The position numbers were made by a program, and so were the translations under genes. The notes under the pieces were generated by a model that was not told where the DNA came from, did no database searches, and saw nothing but the letters and a program-made list of their open reading frames with translations. From a virus: DNA of 37,659 nt. Location of the stretch: the IMG/VR virus record IMGVR_UViG_3300026200_000139, positions 1 to 37,659 of that record, one strand, 5' to 3'. How positions within the stretch are numbered: position 1 is the stretch's first letter; the number at the start of each line of letters is the position of its first letter. Below, one piece after another: positions 30,788-37,494 of this stretch.

Positions 30788-30888
30788 CCATTTTAACTAC
30801 TTTAAAGCCACATTTTATAATAGAACCTGCATTTAAACATACATAATAGTACATATCGATATAAATTTTTAACTAAGGAGAAGGATAT

Positions 30889-31065
30889 ATGTCAAAGCAT
30901 GAAGAAATCGTAGAGCAATACGAAGCGTATTTAAAAGAACACGCATCATTCGAAGAAAAGAATGTAAAAGCCTCAGCGGCAAGAGCCCGCAAGGCATTAG
31001 GTAATCTTGGCAAATTAGCTAAGGGTCGAAGAGCAGAAATTCAAGAAAGAAAGAATTCACTATAG
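30889..31065 (+). CDS. Small basic helical protein
   Basis: The 58-residue ORF starts MSKHEEIVEQYEAYLKEH and contains AARARKALGNLGKLAKGRR, a strongly basic helix. The SD AAGGAGAAGG is excellent. It is missed by length cut-offs. It could bind DNA or RNA polymerase; no family is certain. It lies in its own gap between the spike gene and the first cold-shock gene. Confidence 0.7.
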   Translation: MSKHEEIVEQYEAYLKEHASFEEKNVKASAARARKALGNLGKLAKGRRAEIQERKNSL

Positions 31066-31068
31066 ACT

Positions 31069-31077
31069 AATAAATAA
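31069..31077 (+). promoter_or_regulatory. T4-type late promoter box (AATAAATAA)
   Basis: AATAAATAA just after the small basic gene, about 85 bases before the first cold-shock gene and directly before its leader hairpin. Confidence 0.4.
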
Positions 31078-31080
31078 TAA

Positions 31081-31127
31081 CTATACACAAGCATAGTACA
31101 GTATTGAATTGTACTATGTTTGTATAG
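31081..31127 (+). promoter_or_regulatory. Long leader hairpin before the first cold-shock gene
   Basis: CTATACA/TGTATAG (31081-31087 with 31121-31127) and CATAGTACA/TGTACTATG (31092-31100 with 31110-31118) form a two-part stem with an internal loop. It sits between the late box and the SD. No T-run follows, so a regulatory leader is likelier than a terminator. Confidence 0.65.
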
Positions 31128-31161
31128 TAACAATAAACAATAAAGGAAACAAAGAAACAAT

Positions 31162-31371
31162 ATGAGTACAATGAACGGAAAAGTAAAATGGTTTAATGAC
31201 GTAAAAGGTTACGGATTCATTACACCGGAAGATGGAAGTAAAGATATTTTCGTACACACATCGGCAGTAAGAGATGCAGGTATGAACAATTTAGTTGAAG
31301 GTCAAGCATTAACGTTTGACATACAAGAAGGCGCAAAAGGCCCAGCGGCAGTTAATTTACAGTCTAATTAA
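31162..31371 (+). CDS. Cold-shock protein (CspA family), copy 1
   Basis: The 69-residue protein is a complete single [22 protein letters not shown] with RNP1 (KGYGFI) and DIFVHTSAV with RNP2. It binds single-stranded RNA/DNA. It has an SD AAAGGAAA and a structured leader. A second copy follows at 31464. Confidence 0.94.
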   Translation: MSTMNGKVKWFNDVKGYGFITPEDGSKDIFVHTSAVRDAGMNNLVEGQALTFDIQEGAKGPAAVNLQSN

Positions 31372-31393
31372 ATCATCTAAAAATTACTAGAAA

Positions 31394-31452
31394 CTGATAA
31401 ATATTATCAGTAATTATTACTGACGAGGGAAAGTTCCTCGTGTCACGAGGAA
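31394..31452 (+). promoter_or_regulatory. Chain of four overlapping or adjacent hairpins before the second cold-shock gene
   Basis: Perfect inverted repeats are 394-400/404-410 (CTGATAA), 408-413/417-422 (CAGTAA), 424-430/434-440 (CGAGGGA with TTCCTCG) and 434-441/445-452 (TTCCTCGT with ACGAGGAA), all plus 31000. The last two share 434-440, so they exclude each other. The last one hides the only SD-like sequence, GAGGAA (31447-31452). An RNA switch controlling translation is suggested. Confidence 0.65.
31396..31404 (+). promoter_or_regulatory. T4-type late promoter box inside a hairpin (GATAAATAT)
   Basis: GATAAATAT within the first palindrome of the second cold-shock leader, about 60 bases before the ATG at 31464. 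Confidence 0.35.
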
Positions 31453-31463
31453 TTATAAAAAAT

Positions 31464-31688
31464 ATGAGTAAAATCACAGGAACCCTAAAATGGTTTGATG
31501 CTAAGAAGGGGTACGGTTTCATTACACCAGATGATGGCGGCAAAGACGTTTTCATTCACATCTCTGCATTCGAACAAGCTCACATTACAAACATCCGCGA
31601 CAAGATGATGCTAGAATATGAACTAGTTGATAATCGTGGACGTGAGATTGCTGGGAATGTATCACAGCCTGATAGTTTTAATAGATAA
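31464..31688 (+). CDS. Cold-shock protein (CspA family), copy 2
   Basis: The 74-residue protein has [21 protein letters not shown] and KDVFIHISAF, the RNP motifs of a CspA domain. The C-terminal half diverges from copy 1 (AHITNIRDKMM), so the two are not a recent exact duplicate. The ATG at 31464 gives the standard start; a GTG at 31440 would lie inside the leader hairpin. The leader structure can mask its SD. Confidence 0.92.
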   Translation: MSKITGTLKWFDAKKGYGFITPDDGGKDVFIHISAFEQAHITNIRDKMMLEYELVDNRGREIAGNVSQPDSFNR

Positions 31689-31696
31689 TAATTAAA

Positions 31697-31909
31697 TTAA
31701 CCAATGCTTCTAAATGGTATAGGAGTGCCTTCTGAATCAACTATCAATTCATCGTTAGCTGTTCCACAAAGTTTCTTCTTACCATTAGAACTTACAAACA
31801 TTGTAGGTTTAACTTCATATGGAGTTACATTACCTTCTGCGTCTGTAACATTATAATATTTTTTATTGTTAACTGATTTAGTACCTCTTGTACTTTTATA
31901 CCCTGCCAT
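31697..31909 (-). CDS. Small phage protein, unknown
   Basis: The 70-residue protein is basic at the start (MAGYKSTRGTKSVNNKKYYN) and beta-rich after (VTPYEVKPTMFVSSNGKKKL). The SD GAGGAA is good. It follows speD by 11 bases and is probably in its operon. It is not recognised. Confidence 0.65.
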   Translation of the reverse strand: MAGYKSTRGTKSVNNKKYYNVTDAEGNVTPYEVKPTMFVSSNGKKKLCGTANDELIVDSEGTPIPFRSIG

Positions 31910-31920
31910 TGTTCCTCATT

Positions 31921-32337
31921 TTAATATCTGATACTTTCATTTATTGCCCCCTTCTTTAACCGAATCGGTTTAAGTCCTGTTTCTCTGTTTAGAAATTTAT
32001 AATCAATTTTTACTACATTAAAATCTTGTTTAATCTTCTCTGCTATTTTGTAAGGATCGAAATCAGCACACGAATATACGTCTAGTTGCATTAAAGCTGG
32101 TGACGGTTCATCCCATACATGCATAGCAATATGTGAAGTTTCTATAACAGCAATTCCTGTTATTCCTCTGTTACCAGGTTCATTACAATATGCAACATAT
32201 GGTCCCATCATAATTCGCATATTAATAGATATTATAAAGTCTTTCAACCATTGTGTAAGGACAGTTACGTCATTCGGAGGGTTACTGACTTCTGCTCGAA
32301 TAATTAAATGTTTGTGGATTAATAGATTATTCTCCAT
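31921..32337 (-). CDS. speD: S-adenosylmethionine decarboxylase (SpeD type)
   Basis: The 138-residue protein has AVIETSHIAMHVWDEPSPAL, where the Ser-His pair matches the self-cleavage site that makes the pyruvoyl cofactor, and LDVYSCADFD matches the conserved 'vDvftCG' region with Cys. The enzyme supplies the aminopropyl donor for spermidine. SpeD is frequent in marine T4-like phages. The SD AGGA lies five bases from the ATG. The Ser is preceded by Thr rather than directly by Glu, a small departure from the usual ESH. Confidence 0.88.
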   Translation of the reverse strand: MENNLLIHKHLIIRAEVSNPPNDVTVLTQWLKDFIISINMRIMMGPYVAYCNEPGNRGITGIAVIETSHIAMHVWDEPSPALMQLDVYSCADFDPYKIAEKIKQDFNVVKIDYKFLNRETGLKPIRLKKGAINESIRY

Positions 32338-32390
32338 AAATCCTAAATGTAGTCATAATGACCTTTCTAATCATATAGTTATCCGCATTG

Positions 32391-32399
32391 CATAAATAG
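32391..32399 (+). promoter_or_regulatory. T4-type late promoter box (CATAAATAG)
   Basis: CATAAATAG, 34 bases before the ATG at 32433. Confidence 0.45.
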
Positions 32400-32432
32400 T
32401 GGTGGAAATAGATGTACAACTTGGAGAATATT

Positions 32433-32498
32433 ATGGATATAATAGCAGTACCAAGCCAACAGGAGGCTCAAAATGAAGAGCCTGCGAGTATGGTGTAA
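32433..32498 (+). CDS. Tiny ORF, possible leader peptide
   Basis: The 21-residue ORF (MDIIAVPSQQEAQNEEPASMV) has GGAG nine bases upstream; an in-frame ATG at 32412 has no SD. It overlaps the next gene's start by 26 bases, so it could couple translation. Its reality is uncertain. Confidence 0.35.
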   Translation: MDIIAVPSQQEAQNEEPASMV

Positions 32499-32634
32499 AG
32501 GAAAATTGAACAAAGTGAAACCTTTAGTTCCCTGGATGTTTAAGGCTTATATACTTTGGAGTATAATAGCTGATGTTACTCTTCTGGCAGGAATTATATA
32601 TCTTGCAATCTACGGCGTACCAATTTTAAACTAA
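32473..32634 (+). CDS. Small single-pass membrane protein
   Basis: The 53-residue ORF has a basic N-terminus (MKSLRVWCKGKLNKVKP) and one membrane segment at about residues 24-47 (ILWSIIADVTLLAGIIYLAI). The SD AGGAGG is strong. It is likely real. Basic N-terminus and one hydrophobic segment fit a small inner-membrane protein; function unknown. Confidence 0.6.
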   Translation: MKSLRVWCKGKLNKVKPLVPWMFKAYILWSIIADVTLLAGIIYLAIYGVPILN

Positions 32635-32670
32635 AAAGAGCCAAACAAAGTTTGACCCAATCTTAGTAAT

Positions 32671-32748
32671 TTATATTTCTGCACAAGCATAGCAGTTGAT
32701 TTCTAAGCCAACTGATACTTCTGCGATTTGTGGTTTATTCCATTTCAT
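32671..32748 (-). CDS. PqqA-like peptide
   Basis: The 25-residue ORF begins MKWNKPQIAEVSVG and continues LEINCYACAEI. It closely follows the alphaproteobacterial PqqA form (I recall MKWAAP...EICVGMEVTSYESAEI in Methylorubrum). It shares MKW, P6, E10, V13, G14, E16, Y20, A23, E24 and I25. Glu16 and Tyr20 are at the exact spacing of the pair that PqqE cross-links to build pyrroloquinoline quinone. The SD GGAG is six bases from the ATG. No other pqq gene is in the window, so it would depend on host PqqB-E. The two Cys (19, 22) are unusual. Alternatives are a decoy or another modified peptide. Confidence 0.7.
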   Translation of the reverse strand: MKWNKPQIAEVSVGLEINCYACAEI

Positions 32749-32783
32749 CGCTATCTCCAAAATTGATTGTTAATATAATGTGC

Positions 32784-32804
32784 TAGTACAAATTAAATGT
32801 ACTA
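32784..32804. repeat. 7-bp inverted repeat upstream of the PqqA-like gene
   Basis: TAGTACA (32784-32790) and TGTACTA (32798-32804) are perfect inverted copies around AATTAAA. It lies 36 bases upstream of the PqqA-like start and could be an operator or leader hairpin. Confidence 0.4.
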
Positions 32805-32848
32805 ATAATATTTAACATCTTAACAAAACTCTTTGAATATACCGGTTA

Positions 32849-32878
32849 TTGACCTTACTATTAATATGTGTTATAAAT
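32849..32878 (+). promoter_or_regulatory. Overlapping sigma70 and late promoters for the tmRNA
   Basis: TTGACC (32849-32854), 17 bases, TATAAA (32872-32877). The same TATAAATA is a T4-type late box (32872-32879). The tmRNA could thus be made both early and late. Confidence 0.65.
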
Positions 32879-32880
32879 AA

Positions 32881-33236
<356 letters not shown>

Positions 33237-33255
33237 CTTTTTTTAAAAAAAATGC

Positions 33256-33284
33256 TTGACACAACTTCTTTGTTGTTGTATAAT
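33256..33284 (+). promoter_or_regulatory. Perfect consensus sigma70 promoter
   Basis: TTGACA (33256-33261), 17 bases, TATAAT (33279-33284), all exact. It reads into the 33325 gene. Confidence 0.9.
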
Positions 33285-33324
33285 TGTATTCTAACGTACT
33301 TTAATAATATCAAGCGAGGATATA

Positions 33325-33918
33325 ATGGATACTAACAAAGGTAAGCAGTATAGAATCTTAAACGAAATACTATTCCAATATCTACCAGATTTTTTTCCAA
33401 CTAAGGCTAATAAAAAAAATGCCTTAGCCTATCCTAATGCATATAATGTAGAACACTTAGTAGAACTTGCAATGGCAAATATAGGTGGATATAAATGGGT
33501 TGATGCAATTGGATATGACTTTGATGATGAGGATAAGTCAGATGCTAAAACTTGTACACTACGTAAACATGATGCACAATTTACTCTTAATAAAATAGAA
33601 CACAAGATTGGAAGTTTAAGAATTGTAGTCTACAATGAGATAACTGATAGCCTAGATTATTTTTATGTTACTAAAGTTGGTAGAGAAAATCGACTTGAAA
33701 AAGGATACCTAGCAAAAGATAGATTACAAGAACGTATGCGTTCAAGATATAATATAGGACGTGATGACTATTGCAGTTTTGAAAATTTTAGATGTGATAG
33801 CTTTAAAGAACTAGCAACTATGACAGACAAGAAAATGGAAAAGAAAAATCCAAAACTGAAATACTTACTATCAAAATCAGCCATGTTTGCAACACATTTC
33901 GATGAGCAACTCGTATAG
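33325..33918 (+). CDS. Early protein, possibly a PD-(D/E)XK nuclease
   Basis: The 197-residue protein has a helical start and then VDAIGYDFDDEDKSDAKTCT followed by strands IGSLRIVVYNEIT. The Asp ... Asp-x-Lys spacing recalls the restriction-type nuclease core, but the match is short. A perfect sigma70 promoter and SD GAGG point to strong early expression. No named family is recognised. A host-DNA-attacking nuclease is possible; that is inference. Confidence 0.65.
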   Translation: MDTNKGKQYRILNEILFQYLPDFFPTKANKKNALAYPNAYNVEHLVELAMANIGGYKWVDAIGYDFDDEDKSDAKTCTLRKHDAQFTLNKIEHKIGSLRIVVYNEITDSLDYFYVTKVGRENRLEKGYLAKDRLQERMRSRYNIGRDDYCSFENFRCDSFKELATMTDKKMEKKNPKLKYLLSKSAMFATHFDEQLV

Positions 33919-33987
33919 GGGCATCATCTGGGAGTGATCGAGTGTCGCACGTTTGATTAGGTGGTTCGATTCCATCATGCTCCACCA
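33918..33987 (+). tRNA. tRNA-like element, degenerate
   Basis: The first base is the G of the upstream stop codon. GGGGCAT (33918-33924) pairs with ATGCTCC (33977-33983) with one G-U. A 5-bp T arm, GGTGG/CCATC, holds TTCGATT. CCA is encoded (33985-33987). The D arm has only three pairs, and the anticodon arm (loop GTCGCAC) relies on G-U pairs; with U33 conserved the anticodon would be CGC (Ala), but this is weak. It is either a divergent tRNA or a decayed relic. Confidence 0.5.
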
Positions 33988-34006
33988 AGTAACATAAAGG
34001 AACTTC

Positions 34007-34459
34007 ATGCTACACAATTTACCGATTGGTGTGATTACAGAACAAGGTCGTCGTAATCCTACACAACGAATATTTGATATTCTAGAACAACATGCTATCG
34101 ATAGTCCTGGCCTTAAGGGGCGTTTTAAATTAGCTTGTGCTATTGTTTATAAGAAAACTATTATTACTGTTGGAACAAACAGTTATAAGACACACCCTAT
34201 TATGGAGGAATATGGTAACAATAAAGAATCGATATTCCTCCATGCTGAGATAGATGCATTTAATAAAGCATTAAAATTACTATCAAAAGAACAACTTGCA
34301 AAGTGCGACTTATATATTCTGAGAGTAAAGCGAGACAAAAAGAATAAGTGGGTTAGAGGCCTAGCTAAACCCTGTAAAGGTTGTATGAAAGCTATAGCAC
34401 AACATAACATTCGTAATATCTTCTTTACACAGGATAATGATGCAAAACGAAAATGGTGA
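34007..34459 (+). CDS. Deoxycytidylate/cytidine deaminase-like protein
   Basis: The 150-residue protein has FLHAEIDAF with the zinc-ligand His79 and catalytic Glu81, and KPCKGCMKAI with Cys123 and Cys126. The order and spacing match the CMP/dCMP deaminase fold. It would supply dUMP for dTMP synthesis if it is a dCMP deaminase; substrate class is not certain. The SD AAAGGAA is good. It starts 20 bases after the tRNA-like element. Confidence 0.85.
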   Translation: MLHNLPIGVITEQGRRNPTQRIFDILEQHAIDSPGLKGRFKLACAIVYKKTIITVGTNSYKTHPIMEEYGNNKESIFLHAEIDAFNKALKLLSKEQLAKCDLYILRVKRDKKNKWVRGLAKPCKGCMKAIAQHNIRNIFFTQDNDAKRKW

Positions 34460-34468
34460 CATATAGCT

Positions 34469-34475
34469 ATAAATA
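34469..34475 (+). promoter_or_regulatory. T4-type late promoter box (ATAAATA)
   Basis: ATAAATA within TATAAATAAC, about 36 bases before the ATG at 34511. Confidence 0.5.
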
Positions 34476-34510
34476 ACTGAGTAGTTTATAAAACGAAAGG
34501 TTAACTTAGC

Positions 34511-34960
34511 ATGTACGAATATAAGTGTAAAATATTAAGAATCATCGACGGTGATACTGTCGACGTTGATATTGATTTAGGATTTGGAATATGGATGCAT
34601 AAAGAACGAGTTCGAATGATGGGCATTGACACACCTGAATCACGAACACGTGACAAAGTTGAAAAGAAATTTGGATTAGCATCTAAGAAGCGATTAAAAG
34701 ATATGCTTCCAGTTGGATCAGCACAGATATTAAAAACCCAAATAGCAAGAGATGGCGAAGATGCTAAAGGAAAGTTTGGCCGTATTTTAGGAGATTTTAT
34801 AGTCCATTATACGCCGGAAGATAGGCAAACTAAAGCGTCCGAAATTATGATTTTAGAAGGCTATGCAGTTGCATATCATGGCCAGAATAAAGAGGACGTT
34901 GAACAAGAACATTTAAATAATAGAACACGATTAATAAAAGAAAAAAAAGTAGTATTGTAA
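34511..34960 (+). CDS. Staphylococcal-nuclease-like (thermonuclease) protein
   Basis: The 149-residue protein has RIIDGDTVDVDIDLGFG, ERVRMMGIDTPESRT and GKFGRILGDF, matching the SNase calcium site, the first catalytic Arg-Leu/Met region and the second Arg region. It has no signal peptide, so it would act in the cytoplasm or after release. The SD AAAGG lies upstream. Likely DNA/RNA degradation for nucleotide recycling. Confidence 0.9.
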   Translation: MYEYKCKILRIIDGDTVDVDIDLGFGIWMHKERVRMMGIDTPESRTRDKVEKKFGLASKKRLKDMLPVGSAQILKTQIARDGEDAKGKFGRILGDFIVHYTPEDRQTKASEIMILEGYAVAYHGQNKEDVEQEHLNNRTRLIKEKKVVL

Positions 34961-34962
34961 AT

Positions 34963-35286
34963 ATGTATAGACCGTTGCCGGATGGCCTAACAATTAGTTC
35001 TTCAGATGTACAAGGCTTAGGCTTATTCGCAACAAAAGACTTTGAGGCAAATACAGTTCTCGGTATTGTACACATAGCTAATAAAAATTTCCCGCATGGG
35101 TATATTAGAACAGCATTAGGGGCATTTTATAATCACTCTGAAACTCCTAACTGTAAAACACTTAAAGGATATTGGCATCAACTGCCTGTTAGATATCTTG
35201 TAACCATTAAGCCAATAAAGGCACAACCTGGGTTACTTCGGGAATTAACAGCAAAATATAGCTTGTATACCGATTTTGACAGTTAG
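34963..35286 (+). CDS. SET-domain protein
   Basis: The 107-residue protein is a minimal SET fold: QGLGLFATKDFEANTVLG at the start, FYNHSETPNCKT (the Asn-His-Ser cofactor motif) and a late RELTAKYSLY with the Tyr. SET proteins are lysine methyltransferases. The start follows the nuclease stop by two bases without a clear SD, so it is coupled. A pre-SET domain is absent. A target in the host or phage is unknown. Confidence 0.85.
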   Translation: MYRPLPDGLTISSSDVQGLGLFATKDFEANTVLGIVHIANKNFPHGYIRTALGAFYNHSETPNCKTLKGYWHQLPVRYLVTIKPIKAQPGLLRELTAKYSLYTDFDS

Positions 35287-35324
35287 TGCTTTATATTAGC
35301 ATATAAATTTTACTAAAAAACCAA

Positions 35325-35332
35325 TTAAATAC
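35325..35332 (+). promoter_or_regulatory. T4-type late promoter box (TTAAATAC)
   Basis: TTAAATAC, about 30 bases before the SleB-like gene start at 35363. Confidence 0.5.
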
Positions 35333-35362
35333 AATCGTCTAGATAGAATAAAGGACATTAAC

Positions 35363-35920
35363 ATGAAACTATGTCTTAAAAAACTATGCGTAGGTTTTTT
35401 GTTTATTGCTACATTGTTAGTTAGCAACGTGTATGCCGCAGAGTTATATACACAAGAACAAGAGCCAGAACTATATTGTTTAGCAGAAAACATTTATTGG
35501 GAGTCACACCCGGATAACCTTGCCGGTAGAGCGGCAGTTGCCGACGTGGTACTTAATAGAGTAGCTGATACTAGGTTTCCCAATACAATCTGTGAAGTTG
35601 TTAGACAAGGTCTAACACAAGAAAGTTGGAGGACTAAAGGTAAAGAAGTTTCGGACGTAGAACGGATATATAATCCTGTTCGTAATATGTGCCAGTTCAG
35701 TTGGTGGTGTGATGGCAAACCAGATATCATTCTTAACGAGGATGGTAAAGACTGGCGTAACATTCAAGAACTTGCATACAAAATCTTTACCAAAGGTTAT
35801 CTACGAGGTATAAGCGATAATGCAACACATTATCACGCACCATACGTTCATCCTGAATGGAATAAACGTTTTGAGAAAAAAGGCCGAATAGGATTGCATC
35901 TTTTCTATCGCCAAAATTAA
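35363..35920 (+). CDS. SleB/CwlJ-type cell wall hydrolase
   Basis: The 185-residue protein has a signal peptide (about residues 1-25, ending VYAAEL). The hydrolase core follows: YCLAENIYWES with the catalytic Glu region, LAGRAAVADVVLNRVADTRFP, and CQFSWWCDGKPD. SleB/CwlJ enzymes cut peptidoglycan glycan strands. A signal sequence and a late box fit an exported lysis enzyme. It overlaps nothing; the desaturase starts three bases later. Confidence 0.9.
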   Translation: MKLCLKKLCVGFLFIATLLVSNVYAAELYTQEQEPELYCLAENIYWESHPDNLAGRAAVADVVLNRVADTRFPNTICEVVRQGLTQESWRTKGKEVSDVERIYNPVRNMCQFSWWCDGKPDIILNEDGKDWRNIQELAYKIFTKGYLRGISDNATHYHAPYVHPEWNKRFEKKGRIGLHLFYRQN

Positions 35921-35923
35921 TAT

Positions 35924-36733
35924 ATGCGAAGACCAAATAAGACTGTAATAGCATTTTTTATATTCATTCACTTAGGAGCACTTTTAGCCTTTATCCCTAG
36001 TACTTTCTGTTGGAGTGCAGTAGCCTTAATGATCTTTATGCATTGGCTAACAGCTTCAGTTGGAATATGTTTAGGGTTTCATAGATACTTAACACACCGA
36101 GCAGTAATACTTCCAAAATGGTTAGATTATATTATTATAACTATTGGAACATTGGCTTGTCAAAATGGTCCAATTAATTGGGTAGCTCATCATAGAATGC
36201 ATCATAGAGGATCAGATACTTTAATGGATCCACATAATGCTAGTGAAGGCTTTTGGTGGTCACACATAGGGTGGATGTGCTATACTCAACATAAATTTGA
36301 TCATCCTGCGAGAATAACTAAATTTGCTAGAGACATAAGTGGTAACCGTTATTATCAATTTTTAGAAAAACAATTTATATCATTACAAATTGGATTAGCA
36401 ATTCTGTTTTATCTACTTGGTGGAGTATCTTGGGTAGTATGGGGAATATTTGTTCGCTTAGTATTAGTTTACCATTCTACTTGGTTTGTTAATAGTGCTT
36501 GTCATAAATGGGGATATAGAAACTTTGAAATAAAAGGTGATTTATCCACATGTTGTTGGTGGAGTGCAATATTAAGTTATGGCGAAGGTTGGCATAATAA
36601 TCATCATGCAGATTCAAAACGTGCTAATAACAGAGTTAAAGCATTTGAAATTGATCCTACCTTTATTGTTATTAAAATACTTGAAAAATTTGGTTGTTTG
36701 AAATTGGCGAAACGAAGGTTGACTTCTATCTAA
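35924..36733 (+). CDS. Membrane fatty-acid desaturase (delta-9/SCD type)
   Basis: The 269-residue protein has three His boxes: HRYLTH (residues 53-58), HHRMHH (89-94) and EGWHNNHH near residue 216, all in the acyl-CoA desaturase-type order. Four hydrophobic segments surround them. It introduces a double bond in acyl chains, changing membrane fluidity. A phage copy suggests remodelling of host or virion-associated lipids. It follows the hydrolase gene by three bases and is probably in the same late operon. Confidence 0.93.
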   Translation: MRRPNKTVIAFFIFIHLGALLAFIPSTFCWSAVALMIFMHWLTASVGICLGFHRYLTHRAVILPKWLDYIIITIGTLACQNGPINWVAHHRMHHRGSDTLMDPHNASEGFWWSHIGWMCYTQHKFDHPARITKFARDISGNRYYQFLEKQFISLQIGLAILFYLLGGVSWVVWGIFVRLVLVYHSTWFVNSACHKWGYRNFEIKGDLSTCCWWSAILSYGEGWHNNHHADSKRANNRVKAFEIDPTFIVIKILEKFGCLKLAKRRLTSI

Positions 36734-36752
36734 GTATAGTGTATTATACTTA
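36731..36752 (+). repeat. 8-bp inverted repeat at the desaturase stop
   Basis: TAAGTATA (36731-36738) and TATACTTA (36745-36752) are perfect inverted copies that include the stop codon. It may help end the transcript. Confidence 0.5.
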
Positions 36753-36775
36753 CATGATGAAAGTTATGACAACCA

Positions 36776-36809
36776 TACCAATATCAAATATTTTGGTAAA
36801 CCTTTTTTT
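36776..36809 (+). terminator. Weak Rho-independent terminator
   Basis: TACCAA (36776-36781) pairs with TTGGTA (36793-36798), followed a few bases later by seven T (36803-36809). It ends the desaturase transcript and precedes a sigma70 promoter. Confidence 0.5.
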
Positions 36810-36818
36810 ATTTTATGC

Positions 36819-36847
36819 TTGACCTTTGGAAAAATGTTTGTTATAAT
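36819..36847 (+). promoter_or_regulatory. Sigma70-type promoter
   Basis: TTGACC (36819-36824), 17 bases, TATAAT (36842-36847). One mismatch from consensus. It reads into the lipoprotein genes. Confidence 0.85.
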
Positions 36848-36882
36848 GTTTACATAATGAAAACTACCTTATGGAGGCTAAA

Positions 36883-37440
36883 ATGAAAGGCAATCTAAAA
36901 ACAGCATTAATGTGTGGTGCATTAGCATTAACCATTTCTGCCTGTAGTACAGTAACACACGTTGTAGAACGTGAAAACGATGTTGTACCAAATTGGTACA
37001 TGAACTGTAAAGACACCGGATCAGAAGGTTATTTTTGGTGGAGTAAAGATTACTACTATGCTTGTGGTGGATCAGTAAGTGGCTTTAAAGAAGCGGCTTA
37101 TGATAAAGCTACACAAATAGCAAAAACCAAAATTGCTGATCGAATTAACGGTGAAGTTAACAAGCGAACTACTATTGAGTATAACGATGCTGGTAGTGAG
37201 GAATCACTAACAAGTTCAACTCAAAGTCAGATGCTTATCGTTAACAAAATTACCGATACCGCAGTAAGACACTACTCTCAAAACGACGGCTACTTATATA
37301 AAAGAAATGGTGTATATCATTATTTTGTAATGGTTAAAGTTGAGAAGAGTATTATTGATTCGTTGGTAACTGAAGCTAAGGCTAAGAGTACCAAAATAGA
37401 TACTATTAGTATTAACAAGTCAGCTAAAAGCATAGACTAA
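36883..37440 (+). CDS. Predicted lipoprotein
   Basis: The 185-residue protein has a basic start and a hydrophobic signal ending LTISAC, a lipobox with Cys near residue 21. The mature part has an aromatic region (GYFWWSKDYYYACGG) and a segment AAYDKATQIAKTKIADRING that resembles LPP20-type lipoproteins. The start 36883 has GGAGG at ideal spacing; the ATG at 36871 overlaps the SD. It is driven by a host-type promoter, so it is probably an early envelope protein; superinfection exclusion is one possibility, unproven. Confidence 0.82.
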   Translation: MKGNLKTALMCGALALTISACSTVTHVVERENDVVPNWYMNCKDTGSEGYFWWSKDYYYACGGSVSGFKEAAYDKATQIAKTKIADRINGEVNKRTTIEYNDAGSEESLTSSTQSQMLIVNKITDTAVRHYSQNDGYLYKRNGVYHYFVMVKVEKSIIDSLVTEAKAKSTKIDTISINKSAKSID

Positions 37441-37494
37441 TGTTAGACTCTTATCTATTTCATAATATAATTCTAACTTTAATTGGAGTTTATA

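Noticed and set aside
31394-31422. First cold-shock leader palindromes as a terminator
   Set aside because: No T-run follows them, and they overlap into the next palindromes, which fits a leader better.
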